A DNA stretch of 64,000 bases from Bacteroidales bacterium. GTDB lineage: Bacteria; Bacteroidota; Bacteroidia; Bacteroidales; UBA932. How positions within the stretch are numbered: position 1 is the stretch's first letter; each line of letters opens with the position of its first letter. Where the stretch lies: the NCBI GenBank assembly GCA_012744435.1, contig JAAYCA010000036.1, positions 20,646-84,645 on the forward strand. Direction: 5' to 3'. The position numbers and the translations under genes are program-made. The notes beneath the pieces are model-generated. The model was not told where the DNA came from. It worked only from the letters and a program-made list of their open reading frames with translations, and ran no database searches. This document shows positions 22,000 through 29,935 of this stretch, piece by piece.

Positions 22000-22832
22000 A
22001 TTGTTCCCTCCATTTCCTTGATTCTTGACTCGATCTCCTGGATGGCCTGAACATATTGTTCCTCCGTAGGGACACCGTGATGCCACTTGGCGACGTTTTC
22101 CATATAAGAGACCCCTTTTCCCTTGGTGCTGTGGGAAATGATCAGATGCGGCTTTCCTCCGCCCGGGTGAAGTTCATCGAGCGTACGCACGATGTCATCC
22201 ATGTCGTCACCGTTCATCTCTGTCACTTCCCATCCGAACGCCGTCCATTTGACATGAATGTCGTCAATCGCCATCACGTCTTCCGTGTCGCCGCTTATCT
22301 GCAGATGGTTGCGGTCGATGATCGCAACCAGGTTGTCCAGTTTATACTGGTGGGCAGCCATTGCGGCTTCGTAGATGGATCCTTCGCCCTGTTCTCCGTC
22401 GCCCATCAGTACGAAAGTGCGGTATTGTCTGCCATCCATCTTGGCCGCCAGGGCCATCCCGACGCCGATGGACAGGCCATGTCCCAGGGCGCCGGAGTTT
22501 ACCTCGATCCCGGGAACATTCGAAGTCGGGTGTCCGCCCAGAGGAGAACCGTAACGACCGAGGGAATCAAGATCTTCCTTCGGCAGAATGCCTTTCGACT
22601 CCAAGGTAACGAAAAGGGATTCCACACAGTGTCCCTTGCTCAAGATGAAGCGGTCGCGTTCCGGATCCGACAGTTGGTCTTTGGAAATGTTCAGCGTGTG
22701 AAAATACAGGGCAGTAAGAACGTTAAGACAAGAGAGATCCCCTCCGGTATGCCCGGCACGTGCGCTGTAGATTACCTCCAGAAGCCTTTTTCTATTTCGT
22801 TCCGAAATCAGTTTTAATGCTTGAGAGCTCAT
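21993..22832 (-). CDS. Transketolase N-terminal-half subunit (candidate apulose-4-phosphate transketolase subunit A)
   Basis: 279 residues. It contains the TPP-binding sequence GDGEQGEGSIYEAAMAAHQYKLDNLVAIIDRN (GDGx~25N), preceded by SKGHCVESLFVTLESKGIL and GHPTSNVPGIEVNSGALGHGLSIGVGMALA, standard for the diphosphate-binding half of transketolase. First gene of unit 1, reading away from deoR. A -7 element (TATATTTG on the minus strand) lies 31 nt upstream and the 13-mer AAAGAAATCGAAA just beyond. The overlap with the next gene indicates translational coupling of the two halves. A generic pentose-phosphate transketolase would normally be one long chain, so this is probably a pathway-specific enzyme. 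Confidence 0.88.
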   Translation of the reverse strand: MSSQALKLISERNRKRLLEVIYSARAGHTGGDLSCLNVLTALYFHTLNISKDQLSDPERDRFILSKGHCVESLFVTLESKGILPKEDLDSLGRYGSPLGGHPTSNVPGIEVNSGALGHGLSIGVGMALAAKMDGRQYRTFVLMGDGEQGEGSIYEAAMAAHQYKLDNLVAIIDRNHLQISGDTEDVMAIDDIHVKWTAFGWEVTEMNGDDMDDIVRTLDELHPGGGKPHLIISHSTKGKGVSYMENVAKWHHGVPTEEQYVQAIQEIESRIKEMEGTIC

Positions 22833-22863
22833 ATTGTGGTTTCGTTATTAATCTGTTTTCGCG

Positions 22864-22871
22864 CAAATATA
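22864..22871 (-). promoter_or_regulatory. -7 element of the transketolase operon
   Basis: Minus-strand TATATTTG fits TAnnTTTG exactly and ends 31 nt before the ATG at 22832. No TTTG -33 box at 19 nt; that position is occupied by the shared 13-mer. Confidence 0.5.
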
Positions 22872-22890
22872 AATAATCAGAACTAGAAAA

Positions 22891-22903
22891 AAAGAAATCG
22901 AAA
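22891..22903. promoter_or_regulatory. Shared 13-mer AAAGAAATCGAAA, candidate DeoR operator
   Basis: Identical to 8311-8323. It lies in the divergent deoR/transketolase region where the -33 box of the minus promoter would be, with GAAA repeats and a following TTTTC-rich stretch that could form a dyad. Binding by the adjacent DeoR protein is inferred. Confidence 0.5.
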
Positions 22904-22941
22904 GTTATTTTCATTTTTTCTCTTTTAATATTCTGTTTCTG

Positions 22942-22973
22942 TTTTGAAAGGAGTTTTTTTAATCGTATTTTTG
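22942..22973 (+). promoter_or_regulatory. Bacteroidota-type promoter of deoR
   Basis: TTTTG ending at 22946, 19 nt, then TATTTTTG at 22966-22973; both boxes and the spacing match the TTTG/TAnnTTTG consensus. The deoR ATG is 21 nt downstream. Confidence 0.7.
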
Positions 22974-22994
22974 TATCAGAGAACAACGACAATC

Positions 22995-23756
22995 ATGACA
23001 CCTTTAAACCAGCGCAGGCAAGAGATCCTGAATCTGATCCGCGAAGACGGACATGCCAAAGTCCAAAAGCTTTCGAAAATCTTCAAGGTTTCCGACGTAA
23101 CGATCCGTCAGGACCTCGAAGTCCTCGAGGAAATGGGATTCGTGCTCCGCGAGCATGGCGGAGCACGGCTGAAGGACGTCGGCAGCTTTGCCGTCACCGG
23201 CACGCTTCTGAACGAAAGCAAGATGAAGGAAGAAAAGAAAGAAATTGCCCTCAAAGCGCTGGCACTCATCCAGGAAGGCGACAGCATCATTCTGGATTCC
23301 GGGACCACCACAACGGAACTGGCCAAGCTCATGACCGGATTCAAGGAGCTCAACGTCATCACCAACGCCCTCAATATCGCCATGATCCTGGGCGGTAATC
23401 CGGGCATCAACCTGATGGTCTCCGGCGGTGAATTCAAGGCTTCTACCCTGTCCCTCACCGGAGACATGGCGGCCGCTTCCTTCAAGGGAATCCACGTGGA
23501 CAAGTGTTTCCTGGCCACGGCCGGCATCTCCCCGGACATGCAGCTCACCTACCCGTCCCTGAGCGACCTGGTCGTGAAATCAGCCATGATCCGGGCTGCC
23601 GGCAAGGTCTATCTGCTGGCCGACTCCTCCAAGATTGGCATCAGTTCCTTCGCCAGCCTGGGTCGCCTGTCCCTCATCGATACGCTCATCACCGACAGCA
23701 AGATCAAAGCGGAACAAATTGAAACCATCCGGGAGCTGAAAGTCGAAATTCTATAG
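22995..23756 (+). CDS. DeoR-family transcriptional regulator
   Basis: The track start at 22944 overlaps the promoter; ATG at 22995 (MTPLNQRRQEILNLIREDG) gives 253 residues. The N-terminal winged helix-turn-helix (VQKLSKIFKVSDVTIRQDLEVLEEMGFVLREHGGARL, about 20-56) and the sugar-phosphate-binding DeoRC domain (EGDSIILDSGTTTTELAKLM, near 95-115, and CFLATAGISPD) are complete. Proteins of this family repress sugar operons and release DNA on binding a phosphorylated sugar. It is divergent from the transketolase operon and is the only regulator at the locus; there is no hybrid two-component system or ECF sigma/anti-sigma pair, the more usual controllers of Bacteroidota utilisation loci. The likely effector is the ketose phosphate made by the FGGY kinase. 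Confidence 0.93.
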   Translation: MTPLNQRRQEILNLIREDGHAKVQKLSKIFKVSDVTIRQDLEVLEEMGFVLREHGGARLKDVGSFAVTGTLLNESKMKEEKKEIALKALALIQEGDSIILDSGTTTTELAKLMTGFKELNVITNALNIAMILGGNPGINLMVSGGEFKASTLSLTGDMAAASFKGIHVDKCFLATAGISPDMQLTYPSLSDLVVKSAMIRAAGKVYLLADSSKIGISSFASLGRLSLIDTLITDSKIKAEQIETIRELKVEIL

Positions 23757-23760
23757 AATA

Positions 23761-23786
23761 AGCCTGCCGGAAAATACCGGCAGGCT
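23761..23786. terminator. Hairpin after deoR, terminator-like
   Basis: AGCCTGCCGG, loop AAAATA, CCGGCAGGCT: a perfect 10-bp stem 5 bases past the deoR stop. Neither strand has a strong T-run after it (minus: TTATTCTAT), so termination is plausible rather than clear. Confidence 0.45.
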
Positions 23787-23815
23787 ACCCAACCAAAAAC
23801 AGTGTTTACTTAACC

Positions 23816-23847
23816 ATACGCAAGTCCTTGTTAAGGGCTATGCGTAT
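23816..23847. repeat. Strong inverted repeat / hairpin
   Basis: ATACGCA (23816-23822) pairs with TGCGTAT (23841-23847), and inside it AGTCCTT pairs with AAGGGCT around a GTT loop, with one bulge. The whole 32 bases can fold into one long stem. No T-run follows on either strand. Confidence 0.6.
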
Positions 23848-23906
23848 AATCCCTATTATTTACCGCTGCAAATATAAAAAAATAAAAGATATTCAAAAAG
23901 AATTCA

Positions 23907-23923
23907 AAAGAAAAATCGAAAGA
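23907..23923. promoter_or_regulatory. Variant of the shared motif (AAAGAAAAATCGAAAG)
   Basis: Resembles the 13-mer at 8311 and 22891 with two extra A bases before TCGAAA, again followed by a T-rich stretch. It lies upstream of the minus-strand -7-like element at 23869. Confidence 0.3.
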
Positions 23924-23972
23924 TTTTATATTTTTCTCGAGACATAACTCGATTCTCGCATGATACCGTGTT

Positions 23973-26900
23973 TCAGATCGGGTAGCTCACGGTAAAGCAG
24001 GCTCCGCCGAGGGTGAAGGAACGGGAGTAGGAGATGGAGGCGCCGCAGCGCTCGAGGATGCTCCGGCTGATGGCGAGCCCGAGGCCGGAGCCGCCGTTCT
24101 TGGTGGTGAAGTTCGGCGTGAAGAGCCGTTCGACGTTCTCTTCCGACACACCCGGCCCGTTGTCCTCGACGACGATGTCCCAGAAGCCGTCGCGCACGGA
24201 CTTGCGCAGCGAAACGATGACGCGGCCGTCCGGCGCATCGCCGATGGCCTGCACGGCATTGCCCAGCAGGTTCACGAACACGCGGGTGAGCTGGGGCTTG
24301 GGACCCTGGATCACGACGTTGGAGAGGCCGAGATAGTCGAAGCGGATGTTGTCCCGGTTGTCGAACATGGAGATCTCCTCGTGCAGGAGCCTGTCCAGCA
24401 CGATCTCCGTGGGCTCTTCGGTGTAGAGTTTGGCGAAGGTGGAGAATTCGTTGGCCGTGTCGGTGAGGATGTCGATATGGTCGAGGATCACCTTGCTGGC
24501 TTCCTCGAAGCGCTCCTGCCAGGCAGGATCCCCCTTCTGCTTGAGCCGGATCACCCGCTGGAGCTGAAGCTTCATCGGGGTGAGCGGATTCTTGATCTCG
24601 TGCGCCACCTGGCGCGCCATGCCGCTCCAGGCCTTGTCGCGCTCGGCCTGCGCCAGTTTACGCGAACTCTCGGACAGCTCCGTGACCATGCGGTTGTAAG
24701 CCTGGACGATGGAAGATATCTCATCGGAACGGTCATAGTCGATATACTCCAGCGAGCCCAGGTCCGCTTTGTCCATCTTTCCGCTCATCTCGCTGAGCGG
24801 CTTGAACATGCGGTCCACGATGCGCGACACCATAAAGAGCGCCATCAGCAGGAAGAGCAGGAACAGCGACAGGATCGACATCGAGTGCATGACCGCATCC
24901 GCCTCGAAGTCGTAGGTTTCCTCATTGTACGGGGAGCAGAGGATGGCCACCAGCGAGTCGTCCGCGGCAAACAACGGTGCGTACATGCTGTAGTATTTCT
25001 GCATGCCGAGGCGTTCCTGCTGGATATACTGGCGGCGGTTGCGGTACATGATATTGTAGTAGGCGGTGCCGTTCATCCGCTCCTGGGCCATCAGCTGATC
25101 GGATACGACCGCGGTGGTACTGAAAAGCATTCGCCCGTCGGATGAATAGAGCGTGATATCGGAGCCCGTCTCGCCGCTGACCTGCTCGACGAGCATCCTG
25201 AGCGCCTGCCAGTCCGTTTGACCGGCGGAAGGGAGCCCCTCCAGGCCGGCATCCATAATGGCGATGATGGAGTTGATCTTGTCCGACATCACCGACTGGC
25301 GGTTGCTGTCGTTGCGGGAATACACGAACAGCACGCTCACCAGCGCCATGACCAGGAGGGTAAGCAGCAGCGAGACCAGCAGGATCGCGGAGATCCGGGT
25401 CTTGAAATAGGATTGCTGGAAGACGGGAGCCTTGGGCCGCCGGAGTACGATGGTCGAAAAGGCCAGGAAAGTCAGCAGCGCCACCAGCACGCCGGCCACG
25501 ACATACGACAGCGGACTGATGCTCGTCCGTGAGATGACCACGGACTCCGATTCGCCTACCACGTTCAGGAAGTGGGTGTAGCCGCCCATCTTGAAATGGT
25601 TGCGGCGCGCGCCGTACATTTGTACGTACAAATCGTCGTCCATGCGCGTGGGATACGGGTAACGGCCCTTGTATGCCTGCAGCGTGCGATCGGAATAACG
25701 GGCATAGGAATAACCGGACGGGAGGGCCACCTGGCCGGGCGGCGTGATACCGAAGATGCCGGCATAGCCCCGCCCACCCCGGACTTCCCGCAGCCCCACC
25801 CGGACCAGGACCCGGGAAATGGTCCCCTCTTCCGAGAGGTAGTAGAAGACGCCGGCGTAGTACGGCCGGCCGGTGTCGCGCTTGATGTACAGGAAACGCG
25901 AGTTATCCGCGATCGGAACGCCGTCCCGCAGGGTGGTGTTGTATTCGATGGCCGCCTGACGCGTGTTGTTGAATTCGTTGAACACACGGGCCGTCACGAG
26001 GTAATCCCGCTCTCCCCCCGCGAAATAATAATCCGAGATACGGCTCTGGACGGCCTGGTCCGATCCCTGGAATTGCGAGAGCGCCGCCAGGATCATGTCG
26101 TCTGCAATCTGCGCCTCGATCCGGCGCAGACGCATCTCCATCGCGATGTCCCGGTCAAAGACCAGCCGGTTGGCCAGCAGCTCGGCCCGGTCTTCCTCCT
26201 TCCGGAAACCCAGCATCGCCGCTGTCGTGACCAGATACACGCCGACCAGCAGGGACAGGATCACCCGTCCGGTGAGCGAGAAGGGATCGAGGCGGTGTCC
26301 CGTGAACTCGCTGACGGCGGGAACGGCCAGCTCCAGCAAAAGCGGGACGCTGAGCAGCATCGTGATGAACGACAGGTACACCAGCACGCTGAAAGGGCTC
26401 AGCTGAGCCAGTTTGTACAGCTCCAGGGAAAAGCCCGAGTTGAGGATGATGCTCCGCAAGGCCGCCTGCGAATAAAACAGGATCCCTATGACGGCGAGCA
26501 CCGCACAGACGGCCAGGGCGAGCTTCCGCCCACGCGTGCCCATACGGGCCACCAGGTCCTTCCGGGCCATGTAGAAACAGACCGACAGGACAAGGATGGC
26601 CAGGTTGATCAGAATCACCGCACCCAGCGAATACAGCAGCTCTCCTCCGGCAAAGAGCATCGGCGAGAAGATCAGGATGCGGTTGCGCGAAAACTTTCCC
26701 CAGAAATACAGGCCGGAGAGCAGCACGACCACACCCGGAGCGACCACAGACAGGCGCCGGACGGAACGCTCCGCGTCAAAATACAGGAGAAAGGATGTCA
26801 GGATGAGGGCTAGGGCAAGCCACACCAACGGGGAAGAATCCCGGCTGACGGAAAGGAATTCGCCCGTGACCTTGAATTGCGGTCTTCCCTGCACGCTCAC

Positions 26901-27476
26901 GGTCGTGCCCCCGCTTTCCGAGACGGGCCGGATGGCATAGCGTCGGGACAGGCGGAGCCGGGGATTGACCAGCGTCCTCCCGTCTATCGGAAGGTCATCC
27001 ATGATCTGCAGGCCCGCAATCACGCGGACGGAAGCGTCTCCGACCGTCTTGGCGAGGTACCAGCGCGTGCCCAGATTGTAGAAACCCGTCGAGTCGCCCA
27101 CCTGCAGGAGCGGGGACTCCACGCCGATCCGCGGGTCCACCAGAAACGGTACATAGACCCGCCGGTTGATATTGTCGTTGATGATCGGGAATTCATTGCA
27201 CCAGGACTGGAGGGTGTCGGCGCAGTAGCGATAAATGACGAAATCCTGCGGAAAGTTCTCCAACTGCATCCACTGCGCCGGGTCCTGGGAGAGCGCCTGG
27301 GCGATGTACCCGTCCAGACTGGCCATGCGGCGCTCCAGGATGCGCTCCATGCGGCGTGCTGCGTCGGAGCTGTCACCCGCTTTCCGGGTGGCCTGCAACG
27401 AGGAAATAAAAAGCGCGACACCGGCCACGAGCAGCGCCATGGCAATCCATTCCCGTATGTGTTTTCCCACTCTCAT
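23973..27476 (-). CDS. NtrY-like multi-sensor histidine kinase
   Basis: 1167 residues. A helix near 10-28 is followed by an extracytoplasmic region to about 215, a cluster of helices (PLVWLALALILTSFLLYF, AVILINLAILVLSVCFYMA, LALAVCAVLAVIGILFY, VILSLLVGVYLVTTAAML), a second exported region, two more helices near 690-750, a third exported loop, and a final helix (SILSLFLLFLLMALFMVSRIV). HAMP, HisKA (VAHEIKNPLTPMKLQLQR, His959) and HATPase (NLLGNAVQAIG; VEDNGPGVSEENVERLF; GGSGLGLAISRSI) follow. It signals by phosphotransfer to a response regulator. Its start overlaps the rlmH stop by 4 nt. No regulator gene is adjacent; an NtrC-type regulator lies 6 kb away. Confidence 0.9.
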   Translation of the reverse strand: MRVGKHIREWIAMALLVAGVALFISSLQATRKAGDSSDAARRMERILERRMASLDGYIAQALSQDPAQWMQLENFPQDFVIYRYCADTLQSWCNEFPIINDNINRRVYVPFLVDPRIGVESPLLQVGDSTGFYNLGTRWYLAKTVGDASVRVIAGLQIMDDLPIDGRTLVNPRLRLSRRYAIRPVSESGGTTVSVQGRPQFKVTGEFLSVSRDSSPLVWLALALILTSFLLYFDAERSVRRLSVVAPGVVVLLSGLYFWGKFSRNRILIFSPMLFAGGELLYSLGAVILINLAILVLSVCFYMARKDLVARMGTRGRKLALAVCAVLAVIGILFYSQAALRSIILNSGFSLELYKLAQLSPFSVLVYLSFITMLLSVPLLLELAVPAVSEFTGHRLDPFSLTGRVILSLLVGVYLVTTAAMLGFRKEEDRAELLANRLVFDRDIAMEMRLRRIEAQIADDMILAALSQFQGSDQAVQSRISDYYFAGGERDYLVTARVFNEFNNTRQAAIEYNTTLRDGVPIADNSRFLYIKRDTGRPYYAGVFYYLSEEGTISRVLVRVGLREVRGGRGYAGIFGITPPGQVALPSGYSYARYSDRTLQAYKGRYPYPTRMDDDLYVQMYGARRNHFKMGGYTHFLNVVGESESVVISRTSISPLSYVVAGVLVALLTFLAFSTIVLRRPKAPVFQQSYFKTRISAILLVSLLLTLLVMALVSVLFVYSRNDSNRQSVMSDKINSIIAIMDAGLEGLPSAGQTDWQALRMLVEQVSGETGSDITLYSSDGRMLFSTTAVVSDQLMAQERMNGTAYYNIMYRNRRQYIQQERLGMQKYYSMYAPLFAADDSLVAILCSPYNEETYDFEADAVMHSMSILSLFLLFLLMALFMVSRIVDRMFKPLSEMSGKMDKADLGSLEYIDYDRSDEISSIVQAYNRMVTELSESSRKLAQAERDKAWSGMARQVAHEIKNPLTPMKLQLQRVIRLKQKGDPAWQERFEEASKVILDHIDILTDTANEFSTFAKLYTEEPTEIVLDRLLHEEISMFDNRDNIRFDYLGLSNVVIQGPKPQLTRVFVNLLGNAVQAIGDAPDGRVIVSLRKSVRDGFWDIVVEDNGPGVSEENVERLFTPNFTTKNGGSGLGLAISRSILERCGASISYSRSFTLGGACFTVSYPI

Positions 27477-27946
27477 TCGTGATGATAGGGCTCACCCCGG
27501 AGGATGGTAAAAGCCCGGTACAGCTGCTCTGCAAAAATCGTTCTCACAAGCTGGTGAGAATACGTCATCTTCGAAAGGGACAGTTTCGCGTCCGCGCGGG
27601 CATAGACCGCATCGGAAAATCCATACGCTCCGCCGATGGCGAAGACCAGGTCGCGCCCGGAGCGGGCAAGCCGTCCTTCCAGCCAGCGGGCGAACTCCAC
27701 GGAGCGGTACTCCCTGCCCCGTTCGTCCAGCAGCACCAGCTCGTCGGCAGGTTTGACCAGTCTCAGGACACCCTCTCCCTCCCGCTGCCGGATCTGGTCG
27801 GTGGACAGGGCCGAAACGCCCTTCAATTCAGGGATTTCTTTCAAGGAAAAGGGCACGTAGTGCTCCAGTCGGGAGACATACATCTCCAGGCCGTCCCGGA
27901 CCCAGGAAATGTCCGTCCGTCCGACTGTTACAAGCGTGATTCGCAT
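27473..27946 (-). CDS. rlmH: 23S rRNA (pseudouridine1915-N3)-methyltransferase RlmH
   Basis: 157 residues, the usual length. The SPOUT knot is visible in DLVFAIGGAYGFSDAVY and the family-defining C-terminus LSLSKMTYSHQLVRTIFAEQLYRAFTILRGEPYHH. It methylates m3-Psi1915 in helix 69 of 23S rRNA of assembled 70S ribosomes with S-adenosylmethionine. The final codons overlap the kinase start (ATGA). The promoter has both boxes and its -7 element ends only 7 nt before the ATG, so the mRNA may be nearly leaderless. Confidence 0.95.
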   Translation of the reverse strand: MRITLVTVGRTDISWVRDGLEMYVSRLEHYVPFSLKEIPELKGVSALSTDQIRQREGEGVLRLVKPADELVLLDERGREYRSVEFARWLEGRLARSGRDLVFAIGGAYGFSDAVYARADAKLSLSKMTYSHQLVRTIFAEQLYRAFTILRGEPYHHE

Positions 27947-27953
27947 CTCTCCA

Positions 27954-27985
27954 CAAATATAGCAACGTGGCTCGGAATTTGCAAA
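27954..27985 (-). promoter_or_regulatory. Promoter of rlmH
   Basis: Minus strand TTTG (27985-27982), 20 nt, TATATTTG (27961-27954). The match to the Bacteroidota consensus is good and the ATG is 7 nt beyond. Confidence 0.65.
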
Positions 27986-27996
27986 AGTATCAGCAC

Positions 27997-28398
27997 GTGA
28001 AACGCTTGTTGAAAATAGTTTTCGTCCTCCTCCCGCTCCTGTCCTGCGGACGCCTCCTGGCGCAGCCCGCAGGGTTCGACGTGTTCGTTCCGATCAGCAA
28101 ATATATGGCGCAGGGCAATGCCGACAACCTCTCGGCCTGGTTCGACGACAACCTGGAGATCGCCGTGGTCTCCAAGGGCAGCAACGCCAGCAAAGCCCAG
28201 GCCAAGCAGATCGTCAAGACCTTCTTCGAGAGCTATTCCCCCCGTTCTTTCGAGGTCAACCACACGGCCGGGCGGGACAATATGAAGTATGCCCTCGGAA
28301 CGCTTAAGGCCGGTGGGGAGAATTTCTCCGTCACCATTTTCGTCAGCTCCAAGGGCAAGTCCTACAAGATCCAGCAGCTCAAGATCGAGCGGCTATAG
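27997..28398 (+). CDS. DUF4783 family exported protein
   Basis: The ORF track starts at a GTG at 27967. I prefer the GTG at 27997 because VKRLLKIVFVLLPLLSCGRLLAQ is then a full signal peptide; no ATG is available. 133 residues. The mature part (FVPISKYMAQGNADNLSAWFDDNLEIAVVSKGSNASKAQAKQIVKTFFESYSPRSFEVNHTAG...) matches DUF4783, a small NTF2-like-fold family found in Bacteroidota. Function unknown; periplasmic location follows from the signal peptide. It is transcribed away from rlmH and converges on efp with 20 nt between stops. Confidence 0.75.
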   Translation: MKRLLKIVFVLLPLLSCGRLLAQPAGFDVFVPISKYMAQGNADNLSAWFDDNLEIAVVSKGSNASKAQAKQIVKTFFESYSPRSFEVNHTAGRDNMKYALGTLKAGGENFSVTIFVSSKGKSYKIQQLKIERL

Positions 28399-28418
28399 CC
28401 GCGATCCTGTCCGCTTCC

Positions 28419-28982
28419 TTATGCACGTCCGCCGTAGGAACGGTCGGACGTGTTGACGTTGATCTTCTCACCGGTTTCGATAAAGAGCGGGACCATGACG
28501 GTGGCGCCGGTCTCGAGCGTAACTTCCTTGAGAGCGGAAGTGGAAGCGGTGTTGCCCTTGACCGCAGGCTCGGAATAAGTGACCTCAAGGGTGACGTAGG
28601 TCGGAAGCTCGCAGGTAAGGCAGCGCTCCTCGCCCACGATGAACATCATCTCGACATGCTGGCCTTCCTTCATCAGGTCGGAATTCTCCACGACGTCCTT
28701 CGGGAGAAGGATCTGCTCGTAAGTCTCTTCGTGCATGAAATTGAAACCGTCCTCTTCGGCATAGAGGAACTGGTAGGGCCTGCGCTCGACATCTATCGTC
28801 TCTATCTTCATGCCGGCGGTGAACGTGTTCTCAAGGATGTTGCCGTTCTCCAGGTTACGGAGCTTGGTCTTCACGAAAGCGGGGCCCTTGCCCGGCTTGA
28901 CGTGCTGGAACCAGACGATCTGGCACGGTTTGTCGTTGTACTTGAGGAAAAGCCCGTTCTTGAAATCAGCTGTTGTTGCCAT
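28419..28982 (-). CDS. efp: Translation elongation factor P
   Basis: 187 residues with three beta-barrel domains. The KOW-like N-terminal domain carries the tip loop QHVKPGKGPAFVKTKLRN, where the Lys after PG (about residue 33) contacts the peptidyl-transferase centre. The OB domains follow and the C-terminus keeps GATVMVPLFIETGEKINVNTSDRSYGGR. It relieves ribosomes stalled at polyproline. Any Lys modification enzyme is not in the window. A two-box promoter (29026-29057) precedes it with a 43-nt leader. Confidence 0.97.
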   Translation of the reverse strand: MATTADFKNGLFLKYNDKPCQIVWFQHVKPGKGPAFVKTKLRNLENGNILENTFTAGMKIETIDVERRPYQFLYAEEDGFNFMHEETYEQILLPKDVVENSDLMKEGQHVEMMFIVGEERCLTCELPTYVTLEVTYSEPAVKGNTASTSALKEVTLETGATVMVPLFIETGEKINVNTSDRSYGGRA

Positions 28983-29025
28983 AAACTCGTTATCTCTTAT
29001 TGGTTTAAATCTCGTTATATCTTGG

Positions 29026-29057
29026 CAAATTTAACGATTTGCGCTAATTATTGCAAA
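29026..29057 (-). promoter_or_regulatory. Promoter of efp
   Basis: Minus strand TTTG (29057-29054), 20 nt, TAAATTTG (29033-29026). The -33 box lies within the last codons of ispH. Confidence 0.65.
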
Positions 29058-29935
29058 TTTTTAATGGCCTGCGCCACCTCCTCCAGCAACCAGCCGGGCG
29101 TGGAGGTCGCCCCGCACACCCCCACCCGGTCCTCCGGGCGGAACCATTCGCGGCGGAGTTCGGCGGCGGAACCGACGTGCCAGGTGCGGATGTTGGCGCT
29201 GCGGCAGCGCTCGCACAGCACCTTTCCGTTGGAGCTGTCCTTGCCGGACACGAACACGACGGCATCGTGAAGCCGGGCGAAGTCGGACAATTCCTGCCGG
29301 CGGGACGCCACCTGACGGCAAATCGTGTCGTGGACCTCCAGGGTCGCTCCGTGCATGGCACCGGCAAGCAGCTCCCGGATCTCCGCGTAACCGTCCGGGC
29401 TCATGGTCGTCTGCGAAAACAACTCGATATCACGGTCCGTCCGCAGGCTGCCGTCCGACAGTTTCTCCTGCAACTGCTCCAATGTCTCGACCACAAGCAC
29501 GCCGCCGTCCACCTGACCCACCAGTCCCAGTACCTCGGGATGGCCGATCTTTCCGAAAAGCACGATCTGACCGCCTTTTCCGCTGAGGCGGGCGTGCGCC
29601 TCGCGGATCTTCTTCTGCAGGCCGAGCACCACGGGACAGGTGCAGTCCACCAGTTCGAAACCGAGCTCCCGGGCCCGCTCATAGACCTGCGGCGGTTCCC
29701 CGTGGGCGCGGATCAACAGGGTCTCCCCCGACACGGGTTCCTGCATCTGCCCGAGGTCCTCCGTGTTGATGGTTACGAGTCCGCGTGCTTCCAAGCGGCC
29801 CAGTTCCTCTTCGTTGTGGACGATGGCGCCGAGCGAAAACAGGCGTCCCGTCACATCGAGGTGGCGTTCCGCCGTGCCGATGGCCCGGATCACACCGCCG
29901 CAGAAGCCGGAATTCTTGTCAATTTCAACCTGCAT
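29048..29935 (-). CDS. ispH: 4-hydroxy-3-methylbut-2-enyl diphosphate reductase
   Basis: ATG at 29935 gives 295 residues (MQVEIDKNSGFCGGVIRAI); the track start at 30043 is inside cmk. The three iron-sulfur cysteines are present: Cys12 in SGFCGG, DCTCPVV, and HDTICRQVASRRQEL. IRAHGEPP and VSGKDSSNGK are substrate-loop motifs. It makes IPP and DMAPP in the last step of the MEP pathway in the cytoplasm. The start overlaps the end of cmk by 11 nt, so expression is probably coupled. CGATSTPGWLLEEV is the usual family C-terminus. Confidence 0.96.
   Translation of the reverse strand: MQVEIDKNSGFCGGVIRAIGTAERHLDVTGRLFSLGAIVHNEEELGRLEARGLVTINTEDLGQMQEPVSGETLLIRAHGEPPQVYERARELGFELVDCTCPVVLGLQKKIREAHARLSGKGGQIVLFGKIGHPEVLGLVGQVDGGVLVVETLEQLQEKLSDGSLRTDRDIELFSQTTMSPDGYAEIRELLAGAMHGATLEVHDTICRQVASRRQELSDFARLHDAVVFVSGKDSSNGKVLCERCRSANIRTWHVGSAAELRREWFRPEDRVGVCGATSTPGWLLEEVAQAIKNLQ

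Larger units (their letters stand above)
23757..23862 (-). ncRNA. Possible small structured RNA in the convergent deoR/kinase gap
   Basis: Speculative. The minus strand has a TATATTTG -7-like element at 23869-23876, then the near-perfect hairpin at 23816-23847, then the 10-bp hairpin 23761-23786 followed by TTATTCTAT. Transcription from that element would give an RNA of about 105 nt ending at the deoR 3' end. No known RNA family was recognised. The -33 spacing (17 nt to CAAA on the plus strand) is short. Confidence 0.2.
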
